A DNA stretch of 64,000 nucleotides from Pseudomonas sp. BCA17 (GTDB lineage Bacteria > Pseudomonadota > Gammaproteobacteria > Pseudomonadales > Pseudomonadaceae), in contig NZ_SGWI01000008.1 of assembly GCF_004519405.1 (NCBI RefSeq), forward strand, positions 124,001-188,000, in the 5' to 3' direction. Both the position numbers and the translations under genes were made by a program. Each line of letters starts with the position of its first letter. The stretch's first letter is position 1. The notes under the pieces are model-generated. The model did no database searches. It was not told the origin of the DNA and saw nothing but the letters and a program-made list of their open reading frames with translations. Positions 1 to 8,322 of the stretch are shown here, piece after piece.

Positions 1-31
1 GATTTATCGCAGGGCGTGACTGTGGCGCTTG

Positions 32-60
32 TGGCACAGCCCGGGTGACAGCGTGTGCCA
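32..60. promoter_or_regulatory. 7-bp inverted repeat upstream of the sigma-54 activator
   Basis: TGGCACA at 32-38 and TGTGCCA at 54-60 form a perfect inverted repeat with a 15-base spacer, so the two half-sites lie about two helical turns apart. It sits 100 bp upstream of the activator start codon. Such dyads are typical operators or enhancer sites. Autoregulation, or control of a divergent gene left of the window, is an inference. I could not fit a sigma-54 -24/-12 promoter to this stretch. Confidence 0.35.
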
Positions 61-159
61 TAAACGATACAGCTTGTGACCGGTGAGTCTGCCCGGGATT
101 GCAATGGTCGTATGGCTGGGGGATGCTGGCTGTTCTCACGCAGGGAGAATAATAAGAAC

Positions 160-2091
160 ATGCACAACGATCATTTCAGCCGCCATGCCCAGCAAGTCTT
201 GACCGTCACCCGCGGGCGAGACCTTTCCCAGGGCCCGGGCAGCGACCCGTCCATCGCCCGCTCCTGGTTGCGTTGCCTGGAGGACTATCACCTCGACCCC
301 GCTCAGACCATCGCCCCCACCGTGCTTGAACACGGCCGTCTGCTGGAAAGCCGCGAACGCCTGCAGCAAGTGCTGCACATTGCGGGCAGCGAGATGAACA
401 GCCTGCACCAGCAACTGTCGGGCGCCGGCCATGCCGTGCTGCTCACCGACGCGCGCGGGGTGATCCTCAACTGTGTGACCGCGCCGTCCGAGCGCAAGAT
501 TTTCGAGCGTGCCGGGCTGTGGCTTGGCGCCGATTGGAGTGAAGCCTGTGAAGGCACCAATGGCATCGGTACCTGCCTGGTGGAGCGCCAGTCCCTGACC
601 ATTCACCGCGACGAACATTTTCGCGGCCGTCACACCGGGCTGACCTGCTCTGCGAGCCCGGTGTTCGACCCGCATGGCGAATTGCTTGCGGTGCTGGATG
701 TGTCATCTGCACGGCAGGCGGTGTCGCGCCAGAGCCAGTTCCACACCATGGCGCTGGTGAACCTGTCGGCGAAGATGATCGAGAGTTGCTATTTCCTGCG
801 GCATTTTGAACATCACTGGCTGTTGCGCTTTCACCTGCAAGCCGAGTCGGTGGGGCTGTTCAGCGAAGGGCTGCTGGCGTTCGATGGGGAAGGGCGTATT
901 TGTGCAGTCAACCAGAGTGCCCTGAACCTGCTGGGGCAGGGGCGCGGCGGCTTGCTGGGGCAACCGGTAGAGGCTTATTTCGACTGCTCCCTTGATTTGC
1001 TGCTCGGTCGGGCCAGCGCCAACGCCACGGCCAGCTGGCCGTTGCGTACCCGTGATGGCCGGCATCTGTTCGCCGTGTTGCGCGGGCAGTCGCGCAGCGT
1101 ACCTGCTGCTATGCCCGCCCCTGTGGTCAAAGTCGAGCCGTCTCGCCAGCCCGGTATCTGCCTGGGTGATCCAGGGCTGCAAAGCGATTTTCGCAAAGCG
1201 CTGCGGGTGTTCGAGCGCGACGTGCCGTTGCTGGTCGGCGGTGAGACCGGGTCCGGCAAGGAAGCGTTCGCCAAGAGCGTTCACCAGGCCAGTCAGCGTG
1301 CCGATAAGGCTTTTATTGCCCTCAACTGCGCCGCCATTCCGGAAAGTCTGATTGAGAGTGAGCTGTTTGGTTATCGCGCCGGCAGCTTTACGGGCGCCCG
1401 TAAGGAAGGCATGCAGGGTAAGTTGCAACAGGCTGACGGTGGCACGCTGTTCCTCGATGAAATCGGTGACATGCCGCTCGCGTTGCAGTCGCGGCTCTTG
1501 AGGGTGCTGGAAGATCGCATGGTAGTGCCCCTCGGCGGCGAGCCTCAGGCGGTGAATGTCAGGATTATCAGCGCCACTCACCGCAACCTGATTGAGCGGG
1601 TGCAGGAAGGCAGCTTTCGGGAGGACTTGTACTATCGACTGAACGGCCTGGAAATTTCTTTGCCGCCTGTGCGTGAACGCAGCGATAAAGAGCAGTTGCT
1701 GGCGTTTTTGCTGGCACAGGAAGCAGGCGGACAACCGGTGTCACTGGACAACGCCGCGCGCCAGGCGCTGTTGGCTTACACCTGGCCGGGTAACGTGCGG
1801 CAGCTGCGTACGGTGTTGCGCACGTTGGTCGCGCTATGTGACAACGAAATGATCGGCGTGGATGATTTGCCCGCAATGATTCGTGTGGCGTCACAGCGCC
1901 CCAGCGTTACTGATGTACCGTCCCGTTCGAGGCTGGAGGATGCCGAGCGCCTGGCGTTGGTCAGTGTCCTGGAACAGCAGCGCTGGCAGATGACCCTTGC
2001 TGCGGAGCAGCTTGGGATCAGTCGTAATACCCTCTATCGGAAGTTGCGTAAGTATGGAGTCGAGTTGCGTATGAAACGTGAGAAGGGGTAA
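160..2091 (+). CDS. sigma-54-dependent transcriptional activator (AcoR/EatR type)
   Basis: Enhancer-binding activator of sigma-54 RNA polymerase, 643 aa from the ATG at 160; a GGGAG lies 12 bases upstream, and the ORF extends to 76 without a better start. A GAF-like sensor region covers roughly residues 60-220. The AAA+ domain carries Walker A GGETGSGK near 360, the sigma-54 contact loop near 408 as GSFTGA instead of the usual GAFTGA, and Walker B LFLDEIGD near 430. A Fis-type helix-turn-helix (LGISRNTLYRKLRKYG) ends the protein. The overall plan is that of AcoR. In P. aeruginosa the gene next to mpl is, as I recall, the ethanolamine regulator EatR, so an aldehyde or ethanolamine catabolic role is plausible. 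Its targets would lie left of the window. Confidence 0.9.
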   Translation: MHNDHFSRHAQQVLTVTRGRDLSQGPGSDPSIARSWLRCLEDYHLDPAQTIAPTVLEHGRLLESRERLQQVLHIAGSEMNSLHQQLSGAGHAVLLTDARGVILNCVTAPSERKIFERAGLWLGADWSEACEGTNGIGTCLVERQSLTIHRDEHFRGRHTGLTCSASPVFDPHGELLAVLDVSSARQAVSRQSQFHTMALVNLSAKMIESCYFLRHFEHHWLLRFHLQAESVGLFSEGLLAFDGEGRICAVNQSALNLLGQGRGGLLGQPVEAYFDCSLDLLLGRASANATASWPLRTRDGRHLFAVLRGQSRSVPAAMPAPVVKVEPSRQPGICLGDPGLQSDFRKALRVFERDVPLLVGGETGSGKEAFAKSVHQASQRADKAFIALNCAAIPESLIESELFGYRAGSFTGARKEGMQGKLQQADGGTLFLDEIGDMPLALQSRLLRVLEDRMVVPLGGEPQAVNVRIISATHRNLIERVQEGSFREDLYYRLNGLEISLPPVRERSDKEQLLAFLLAQEAGGQPVSLDNAARQALLAYTWPGNVRQLRTVLRTLVALCDNEMIGVDDLPAMIRVASQRPSVTDVPSRSRLEDAERLALVSVLEQQRWQMTLAAEQLGISRNTLYRKLRKYGVELRMKREKG

Positions 2092-2189
2092 TTATCCAGT
2101 TGCTTCTGTGTGTTGATGTGTGGAACTGGAGAAGTTTTCTATCCACTTATTGAGTGCCACTGAATGATTGGCCCAATGAGGTGATTGAT

Positions 2190-3113
2190 ATGAGAATTCC
2201 CGCTATTTTTAACCCGATTAAAATTGCAATCCATAAAATCAGCCCGCCAAAAGTTGAGATGCCTGTTTCTGGTATTGCAGGTAAGTACATACCTGCGCCC
2301 CGGGTGAACTTGCCCGGCGTTGCGCCTGATCCGAATCGAACACTGGCCAATCAGAACTTCAAGAAAATCGTGTTGGATATGAAGAATCCTGGCATCGCTG
2401 GCGTAAAGCTTCCGTCACATTCACACCCCGCTCCAAAGACGATGGGCGATGTTGTACAAAACATGATCACGGCTGATCGCTTGGTCAAGGCCGGTGTTTT
2501 CAAGACCGGGCCAGACTTGAAGACAGTAACGCGAGACGCTTTTGTCAATGCAGCGGTCAATGGCTTGGTGAGTACGCCCCTGAGCATTGGCACCTACGCA
2601 GGTTCGGTTTGGAGCGGTGAACAAATCAAGGGCGCGTTCTCTGCGAACACGCCCTTTTTGCCGCCTGCGCACCAGCCAGCGCCCAGTCAACAGTCAAAAG
2701 AGCTGGCCGGCCAGGTAAGTGGGGCGCCGAAGCCTGTGGTGGACGGTCTCGAGTTGCGCCTGGAAAACGCCGAATTGAAACTGCTATTGACGGTTAACAC
2801 GATCCAATCATTTGCCGAGGGAAGTAAGGGGCTTGCACTGGATAAGTCGGAAAACTGGCCAACTGAGCCGGGTGCGCGTCTTGAACATATGGAGAAGTTA
2901 TATGACGCTGCCGAAAAATCCTTGGTGGCGCTGGCTGAGAATAACGAATTCATCTTCAAACCTTATAAGCGTCAACTGCCTGCGTCTGAAACATCCATAA
3001 CCTCGCGTCTTGATGTACTGGATAAAAGAAACGAGGCGATCCAGAAAATGATTGTTCGCATAATTAGTGTATTGCAGGCAGAGGCGCCTCAGGCGCCTGG
3101 GCAGGTCGTGTAA
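2190..3113 (+). CDS. hypothetical protein, orphan, AT-richer than its neighbours
   Basis: 307 aa from the ATG at 2190, chosen because GAGGTG at 2178-2183 gives ideal spacing; the ORF opens at 2154. I do not recognise the family. There is no signal peptide or membrane segment. The N-terminal third is rich in Pro, Ile and Lys (IPAIFNPIKI, SPPKVEMPVSG). A Pro/Gln linker lies near 165-185. The C-terminal 120 residues are charged and probably helical, with leucine-rich stretches suggesting a coiled coil. Base composition is visibly more AT-rich than the flanking regulator and mpl, which suggests acquired or fast-evolving DNA. Absence of a signal peptide plus a Pro-rich N-terminus would fit a secreted effector, but that is only a guess. 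Confidence 0.7.
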   Translation: MRIPAIFNPIKIAIHKISPPKVEMPVSGIAGKYIPAPRVNLPGVAPDPNRTLANQNFKKIVLDMKNPGIAGVKLPSHSHPAPKTMGDVVQNMITADRLVKAGVFKTGPDLKTVTRDAFVNAAVNGLVSTPLSIGTYAGSVWSGEQIKGAFSANTPFLPPAHQPAPSQQSKELAGQVSGAPKPVVDGLELRLENAELKLLLTVNTIQSFAEGSKGLALDKSENWPTEPGARLEHMEKLYDAAEKSLVALAENNEFIFKPYKRQLPASETSITSRLDVLDKRNEAIQKMIVRIISVLQAEAPQAPGQVV

Positions 3114-3263
3114 TAACTGGGGTTTGCTGGGTCGTCGTTCCGGCACGCATTAAAGGACGATAAATCGCAAGTTTGGAGTGCCGGCGGACTGTGCAGGCAT
3201 TGGACTTAAAGGGGGAGGGGGCGGCGGCTCGCCGGGGCGAGCGCCGTATGCCGTTAAAAGCGT

Positions 3264-3273
3264 GCCATTTGCC
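3264..3273. repeat. 10-bp direct repeat, left flank of the 3274-3454 element
   Basis: GCCATTTGCC occurs at 3264-3273 and again at 3455-3464, abutting both ends of the inverted-repeat element between them. This is what a target-site duplication looks like. Confidence 0.6.
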
Positions 3274-3454
3274 TAATGCCAGTCAGTTAAGAAGGAGAAA
3301 GGCTAAAACGTAACCTGTGGCGAGGGCGCTTGCTCCCGTTGGACTGCGCAGCAGTCCCATGCTTTGTAAACAGAGAGCGGGGCCGCTTCGCGGTCCAGCG
3401 GGAGCAAGCTCCCTCGCCACACATACAGCGTTCACCCTTAACTGACTGGCATTA
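3274..3454. mobile_element. 181-bp MITE-like element with 18-bp terminal inverted repeats and internal REP pair
   Basis: The ends, TAATGCCAGTCAGTTAAG at 3274-3291 and its exact complement at 3437-3454, form a perfect 18-bp terminal inverted repeat. Inside are two oppositely oriented REP-like palindromes (GCGAGGGCGCTTGCTCCCG near 3320 and GGGAGCAAGCTCCCTCGC near 3400), so the whole element folds on itself. Ten-base direct repeats flank it. There is no ORF, so any mobility would be in trans. The size and design recall the R178-type intergenic repeats described in P. fluorescens SBW25; that match is from memory. A second copy lies at 27113-27304. Confidence 0.75.
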
Positions 3455-3464
3455 GCCATTTGCC
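3455..3464. repeat. 10-bp direct repeat, right flank of the 3274-3454 element
   Basis: GCCATTTGCC, identical to 3264-3273. The remaining intergenic DNA from 3114 to 3506 holds a G-rich tract around 3210-3245 and no gene that I can support. Confidence 0.6.
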
Positions 3465-3506
3465 CCTCCCTGCGCTAACCTGCCGCGATGTTTTACGAGG
3501 TCGACT

Positions 3507-4856
3507 ATGCACATTCATATTCTTGGTATCTGCGGCACATTCATGGGTTCGATGGCAGTTCTGGCCAAAGAGCTGGGCCATCATGTCACCGGCTCCGATG
3601 CCAACGTCTACCCACCCATGAGCACGCAACTCGAGGCCCAGGGCATCGAGCTGACCCAAGGCTATGACCCGTCGCAATTCGACCCGGTGCCCGACCTGGT
3701 GGTGATCGGCAATGCCATGACCCGTGGCAACCCGGCGGTCGAGTATGTGCTCAATAAAGGCTTGCCTTATGTCTCCGGCCCGCAGTGGCTGGCGGACCAT
3801 GTGTTGCAGGGCCGCTGGGTGCTGGCGGTTGCCGGCACTCACGGCAAGACCACTACCAGCAGCATGCTGGCCTGGGTGCTGGAGCATGCGGGCATGAGCC
3901 CGGGCTTCCTGATCGGTGGGGTACCGCAGAATTTTTCGGTATCGGCACGCCTTGGCGACACGCCATTTTTCGTCATTGAGGCGGATGAATACGACAGTGC
4001 GTTTTTCGATAAGCGTTCCAAGTTCGTCCATTACCGCCCGCGCACGGCCATATTGAACAACCTTGAGTTCGATCACGCGGATATCTTCCCCGACCTGGCG
4101 GCAATCGAGCGGCAATTCCATCACTTGGTGCGCACCATCCCGAGTGAGGGCCTGGTCATCCATCCCACGACGGAGCCCGCCTTGCAGCGCGTGATCGAGA
4201 TGGGCTGCTGGACTCCGGTGCAGACCACCGGCGCCGGCGGGCAGTGGCAGGTCAAACTGCTGAGCGAAGATGGCTCCCGATTTGAAGTACTGTTTGAAGG
4301 TGAGTCCCAAGGCATCGTCGATTGGGGCATGACCGGCCAGCACAACGTTGCCAATGCCTTGGTCACCCTGGCGGCGGCACGGCACGTGGGTGTGGTGCCC
4401 TCCATGGGGATCGCCGCGTTGAGTGCTTTCAAGAGCGTCAAGCGCCGTATGGAAAAGGTCGCCGAGGTGAACGGGGTCACTATCTACGACGACTTTGCCC
4501 ACCACCCGACGGCGATTGCCACCACTTTGGATGGCCTGCGCAAACGCGTTGGCGACGCGCCGATCATCGCCATTGTCGAGCCGCGCTCCAACTCCATGAA
4601 GCTCGGTGCACACCGTGATGGCTTGCCGGAAAGCGTCAACGACGCCGATCAGGTGGTCTGGTATGCGCCGGCCAACCTTGGGTGGGATCTGCCGGCCATC
4701 GCCGCGCTGTGCACCGTGCCGTCGAAGGTGTGCGACTCGATCGAGGGCATCATCGAACACGTCAAGCAGTTGGTCGCCCCTGGCACCCATGTCGTGGTGA
4801 TGAGCAACGGCGGTTTTGGCGGCCTGCACGGCAAATTGGCCGAGGCGCTGAAATGA
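3507..4856 (+). CDS. mpl: UDP-N-acetylmuramate:L-Ala-gamma-D-Glu-meso-DAP ligase
   Basis: Cytoplasmic Mur-ligase-family enzyme of peptidoglycan recycling. It joins the recovered tripeptide L-Ala-gamma-D-Glu-meso-DAP to UDP-MurNAc using ATP, bypassing de novo assembly by MurC-F. 449 aa, the usual length. The N-terminus has the nucleotide-binding HILGICGTFMG loop. The ATP P-loop GTHGKTTT is near residues 110-117, and the central-domain EADEYDSAFFDKRSKF is the Mpl/MurC signature. The C-terminal domain has DDFAHHPTA. The stop overlaps the ubiX start (ATGA at 4853-4856), so the two are translationally coupled. Its job fits the LdcA, MltB and DacA turnover genes further right. Confidence 0.97.
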   Translation: MHIHILGICGTFMGSMAVLAKELGHHVTGSDANVYPPMSTQLEAQGIELTQGYDPSQFDPVPDLVVIGNAMTRGNPAVEYVLNKGLPYVSGPQWLADHVLQGRWVLAVAGTHGKTTTSSMLAWVLEHAGMSPGFLIGGVPQNFSVSARLGDTPFFVIEADEYDSAFFDKRSKFVHYRPRTAILNNLEFDHADIFPDLAAIERQFHHLVRTIPSEGLVIHPTTEPALQRVIEMGCWTPVQTTGAGGQWQVKLLSEDGSRFEVLFEGESQGIVDWGMTGQHNVANALVTLAAARHVGVVPSMGIAALSAFKSVKRRMEKVAEVNGVTIYDDFAHHPTAIATTLDGLRKRVGDAPIIAIVEPRSNSMKLGAHRDGLPESVNDADQVVWYAPANLGWDLPAIAALCTVPSKVCDSIEGIIEHVKQLVAPGTHVVVMSNGGFGGLHGKLAEALK

Positions 4857-5482
4857 GCGGCCCCGAGCGCGTCACCCTGGCGATGACCGGCGCTTCCGGC
4901 GCGCCCTATGGGCTGCGCCTGCTCGATTGCCTGGTGCGTGAAGACCGCGAGGTGCATTTCCTGATCTCCAAGGCCGCGCAGTTGGTGATGGCGACCGAGA
5001 CCGATGTCGCGCTGCCGGCCAAGGTGCAGACAATGCAGGCGTTCCTCACCGAATATACCGGTGCGGCCGCCGGGCAGATCAAGGTGTACGGTAAAGAGGA
5101 CTGGATGTCTCCGGTAGCCTCTGGATCCGGTGCGCCGGCAGCCATGGTGGTGGTGCCATGTTCCACCGGTACGCTGTCGGCGATTGCGACGGGGGCGTGT
5201 AACAACCTGATCGAGCGGGCGGCTGATGTGACGCTGAAGGAGCGTCGCCAGTTGATCCTGGTGCCGCGCGAAGCGCCGTATTCGAGCATTCACTTGGAGC
5301 ACATGCTGAAGTTGTCGAACATGGGCGTGACCATCTTGCCAGCATCGCCGGGCTTCTATCATCAGCCGCAGACCATCGATGACCTGGTGGATTTCGTGGT
5401 GGCGCGCATTCTCAACCTGCTGAATATTCCCCAGGACATGCTGCCTCGTTGGGGTGAACACCATTTGAGCAGTGATGAATAA
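4853..5482 (+). CDS. ubiX: flavin prenyltransferase UbiX
   Basis: Makes prenylated FMN from FMN and dimethylallyl phosphate, the cofactor that UbiD decarboxylase needs in ubiquinone synthesis. 209 aa from the ATG at 4853, which overlaps the mpl stop; the longer ORF running back to 4682 lies inside mpl and is not used. The N-terminus has the FMN-binding MTGASGAPYG (residues 11-20). PCSTGTLSAIATG near 102-114 and the VPREAPYSSIHLEHM segment are family hallmarks, and the C-terminus ends with PQTIDDLVDFVVARILNLL. It is the middle gene of a tight mpl-ubiX-lipoprotein operon. No ubiD is visible in the window. Confidence 0.97.
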   Translation: MSGPERVTLAMTGASGAPYGLRLLDCLVREDREVHFLISKAAQLVMATETDVALPAKVQTMQAFLTEYTGAAAGQIKVYGKEDWMSPVASGSGAPAAMVVVPCSTGTLSAIATGACNNLIERAADVTLKERRQLILVPREAPYSSIHLEHMLKLSNMGVTILPASPGFYHQPQTIDDLVDFVVARILNLLNIPQDMLPRWGEHHLSSDE

Positions 5483-5759
5483 GGCGCTGCTGGTGCTGCT
5501 GGCGCTGCAACTGACGGGCTGCGCTACCGCACGTACACTGGATGCGGCGCAACCGGGGGCGCCGGTGGTGTATGCCGGCACGCGGTTGGACCTGTATGCA
5601 ATGAACGGCGGCTGCTGCGCCAAGGACAGGTTTGGTGCCGAAGCGCCGACTTATCCTGGCGTGGATCTGCCGGCGAGCGCGGTCCTGGATACGTTGTTGT
5701 TGCCGCTGTCGGTGTTGACGGTGCTGGGCGTCGGGTTCAACGCAACAGGTGGCCTCTAG
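5475..5759 (+). CDS. YceK/YidQ family small lipoprotein
   Basis: 94 aa from the ATG at 5475 (a GTG directly before it is also possible). The start overlaps the end of ubiX, suggesting a shared transcript. The N-terminus is a short lipoprotein signal with lipobox LTGC (Cys about 16). The mature part has YAGTRLDLYAMNGGC and a final hydrophobic stretch with VDLPASAVLDTLLLPLSVL, the pattern of the DUF1375/YceK family. It should be anchored in the envelope. The function of the family is not established. The 68 bp after it hold no gene. Confidence 0.8.
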   Translation: MNKALLVLLALQLTGCATARTLDAAQPGAPVVYAGTRLDLYAMNGGCCAKDRFGAEAPTYPGVDLPASAVLDTLLLPLSVLTVLGVGFNATGGL

Positions 5760-5827
5760 GCTGGGTCTTCAGGGCAACAGGAGCAAGCCCTTCGTCATTT
5801 GAACCTTAGCCAGGGCTTTTGATTGAG

Positions 5828-6469
5828 TTACTTGCCGAGCTTGCGCAGCTCATCCGACTCCACCACCCGCACCCCATCCTGCTCTTCCAGCGCCAGGCGC
5901 CACATGGCGCGGGCCAGTTCACAGACCTCGATGCCGTGATATTTGCCTGGGATCAATCGCGACAACGGCCCGGCCAACTGTTCGGCCAGTCGCGGTTCAA
6001 GGCGCTCCCCCAGCAAGAGCGAGGGCCGCACGATGGTCAATTGCGGCCAGTCTTGCGCCTTCAATGCCTGCTCCATTTCTCCTTTGACCCGGTTATAGAA
6101 AATCGAGGATTTCGGGTCGGCGCCAATGGCGCTGATCACGATCAAATGGCGCGCACCCATTTCCCGTGCGCGTTTGGCAAAGGCCACCACCATATCCAGG
6201 TCAACGGCGCGAAAGGCAGCTTCCGAGCCCGCTTGCTTGATGGTGGTGCCCAGGCAGCAGAAGGCGATATCCACCTGGCCGCTCAGTTGCGGCAGGAACA
6301 CGGCGGGGTCACCCACCGGGTTCTCCAGGCGCGGGTGTTCAGCCAGGGGTTTGCGGCTCGGCGCCAGTACGCGGGTCACCGTGGGTTCGTTGAGCAAGCG
6401 GTCGAGCAGGTGCTCGCCGGTCAGTCCGGAAGCCCCGGCCAACAGGATATGTTGAGGTGTCAGGTACAT
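5828..6469 (-). CDS. NAD(P)-binding oxidoreductase, atypical SDR (NmrA/HTATIP2-like)
   Basis: 213 aa, cytoplasmic. A Rossmann nucleotide-binding motif GASGLTGEHLL lies at residues 12-22. The later CCLGTTIKQAGSEAAFRAVDLD and HLIVISAIGAD segments match the atypical short-chain dehydrogenase group often called nucleoside-diphosphate-sugar epimerase or YwnB/HTATIP2-like. The Tyr-x3-Lys pair of classical SDRs appears only loosely as FYNRVKGEME, the typical form for this subgroup. The substrate is unknown. It lies downstream of the MORN/C13 gene on the same strand with 29 bp between them, so cotranscription is likely. Confidence 0.85.
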   Translation of the reverse strand: MYLTPQHILLAGASGLTGEHLLDRLLNEPTVTRVLAPSRKPLAEHPRLENPVGDPAVFLPQLSGQVDIAFCCLGTTIKQAGSEAAFRAVDLDMVVAFAKRAREMGARHLIVISAIGADPKSSIFYNRVKGEMEQALKAQDWPQLTIVRPSLLLGERLEPRLAEQLAGPLSRLIPGKYHGIEVCELARAMWRLALEEQDGVRVVESDELRKLGK

Positions 6470-6498
6470 GGTGTTTCCCCCTTGTTACACGTTACAGC

Positions 6499-8217
6499 TT
6501 AGTTGCCTTTGGCTTCCTTGCTATTCATTGAGACGCTTTCGAGCGCCTTTCGTGCCTGCTGTTTACGTAAGAGTTGCCAATGGGCGACCACGCCTTTGGG
6601 GGCCCATATCTGTGGTTCCGATGCTTCGAAGTTGTCGGCTTGTTCGCGCTCGGACACGTGCAGTTGTGCCAGCTTGAACGCTTGCTGTAAATCGTCGGTC
6701 TGGTTGAAAGCCTGTGCGAAAAGGGCATCGCCAAAGTAGGTGAAATCTGCTTCCTCGGAGCAGCCGAAGGACACGCGATCGGCGCGGGAAGCGGTCATGA
6801 TCAAGGTGCGTTCATCCTTGAGTGCCGGGATGAAGCCACCGGAGTAGCAGGCGGAGATCACGACGATCTTGTCACGGTTTTTCAGCGGTTCGAGCACGGC
6901 GGCCAACTCGTCGGCGGGCAGGTCGGCCAGTTCCATGCGCGGCTGGTCCAGCACGAACTCGTGTTCGTGGGTGCCGTGGCTGGTCATGTAAATAAACACC
7001 AGGTCTTCCGGTCCGGTGCGCTCGGCCAGGGTTTGCACGGCGCGGCGCAGGCTCTCGCGAGTGGCCAGCGGGCGGTCGGTGATATGGTCGCGGTGGTTGA
7101 CCAGGCGAATCTGGCCCCGTGCACCGAAGCGGCTGGCGAGCATGTTGCTGACGTAGTCGGCTTCACGCAGGAACACGCTTTGCTTGCCGTCGCCGGCTAT
7201 GGCCAATGTATAGAGCTCGACGGCGGGCGTGGAGGGCGGCACCGCCGCGAGCGCCGCATCGAGCAAGCGGCCTTGGGCCAGCACGCCGATTTCCAACGGG
7301 TCGGGCAGCAGCTTGCCGTCAGCATCGCGTACACGCATGCCGTTGACCCAGGTGCCGGCCTCTACGGTGCCGTCGGTGAGCACGAGGGTGCCTTTGCCTT
7401 GATAGTTGTCGCTATCGAAACCGCCGATATAGAAGCTGCCATCGGTGAGGTTCAGGCGACCCTCGCCGGTAAAGCGCCATTCGCTGAACTGGCCCACGTA
7501 GTGACTGCCGTCGACGCCGATCAGCTCGCCCTTGCCGCTGAGGGCGCCTTCCTTGAACTGGCCGATCCACACGTCGCCGTCGGCGTTTTCATAGCGGCCT
7601 TTGCCGTTGAGCTGGTTCTGCTTGAACTGACCGATGTAGATATCGCCGTCGGCGCTGTTGAAGGTGCCATTACCCTCGAGCTGACCATCGACGAAGTGGC
7701 CGCTGAACTGGTTGCCGCTGTCGTCGTTGCGCTGGCCTTCGCCATTGGGTTTGCCGTGGGCGAACTGGCCCTGGTACTGGCTGCCGTCGGCGAGTTCCAG
7801 GCGACCGAGGCCGGAATACTGGTCGTTCAGGAACTCGCCGCGATAGGTCATCTGCCCCTCTTTGAGGGTGCCCTCGCCGTTGCGCCGACCGTTTTTGAAA
7901 CCGCCGACGTAGCTGCTGCCCGGGGTGGTCAGGCTGCCCTGGCCGTCGAACAAGCCCTGCTTGAACTCGCCTTTATAGACCTCGCCGTTGCTGCCGTGCC
8001 ATTCGCCCTGGCCGTGCCACTGGCCCTTGTCGAAATGCCCGGCGTACCAGCTGCCGTTGGGGTAGTCCACACGGCCCTGGCCTTGCAACAGGCCGTTGAC
8101 CACATCGCCACGATAGCGGCCGCCATCAGGCAGGCGCGCATCGGGCGGCAACAGCGATTCGCCGTCTCCGCAAGCGGTGAGCAACAGGGCAAGGGCAAGG
8201 GGAGCGAGTGGGCGCAT
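6499..8217 (-). CDS. lipoprotein with 12 MORN repeats and C-terminal C13 (legumain-like) peptidase domain
   Basis: 572 aa from the ATG at 8217, chosen because it begins a lipoprotein signal with lipobox LTAC (Cys about 16); the longer ORF to 8286 lacks one. Residues about 30-310 hold 11 clear MORN repeats (pattern YxGxFxxGxxxGxG) and one degenerate copy. After a linker the C-terminal 200 residues match clan CD peptidases: FIYMTSHGTHEHEF supplies His414 and VVISACYSGGF supplies Cys457, the legumain/caspase-type dyad. The protein should sit on the inner face of the outer membrane or in the periplasm. The role of the MORN array and the peptidase target are unknown. A homologue occupies the same place in P. 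aeruginosa, as I recall. Confidence 0.9.
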   Translation of the reverse strand: MRPLAPLALALLLTACGDGESLLPPDARLPDGGRYRGDVVNGLLQGQGRVDYPNGSWYAGHFDKGQWHGQGEWHGSNGEVYKGEFKQGLFDGQGSLTTPGSSYVGGFKNGRRNGEGTLKEGQMTYRGEFLNDQYSGLGRLELADGSQYQGQFAHGKPNGEGQRNDDSGNQFSGHFVDGQLEGNGTFNSADGDIYIGQFKQNQLNGKGRYENADGDVWIGQFKEGALSGKGELIGVDGSHYVGQFSEWRFTGEGRLNLTDGSFYIGGFDSDNYQGKGTLVLTDGTVEAGTWVNGMRVRDADGKLLPDPLEIGVLAQGRLLDAALAAVPPSTPAVELYTLAIAGDGKQSVFLREADYVSNMLASRFGARGQIRLVNHRDHITDRPLATRESLRRAVQTLAERTGPEDLVFIYMTSHGTHEHEFVLDQPRMELADLPADELAAVLEPLKNRDKIVVISACYSGGFIPALKDERTLIMTASRADRVSFGCSEEADFTYFGDALFAQAFNQTDDLQQAFKLAQLHVSEREQADNFEASEPQIWAPKGVVAHWQLLRKQQARKALESVSMNSKEAKGN

Positions 8218-8322
8218 AGCGGGATCCGGATAATTGAGCGCCGAGTATGCCGCAGCTGCGAGATTCATACATAAATTTACATACACTGTGGCAAGGTTTA
8301 TCGCCTCACCACAGGCTCGGCC

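Noticed and set aside
1..159. sigma-54 promoter for the activator gene
   Set aside because: GTGGCACAG resembles a -24 half, but no TTGC follows at the right distance on either strand.
6961..8274. 437-codon rightward ORF opposite the MORN protein
   Set aside because: Ala/Val-rich shadow of the MORN repeats; the repeated pattern comes from the repeats on the real strand.
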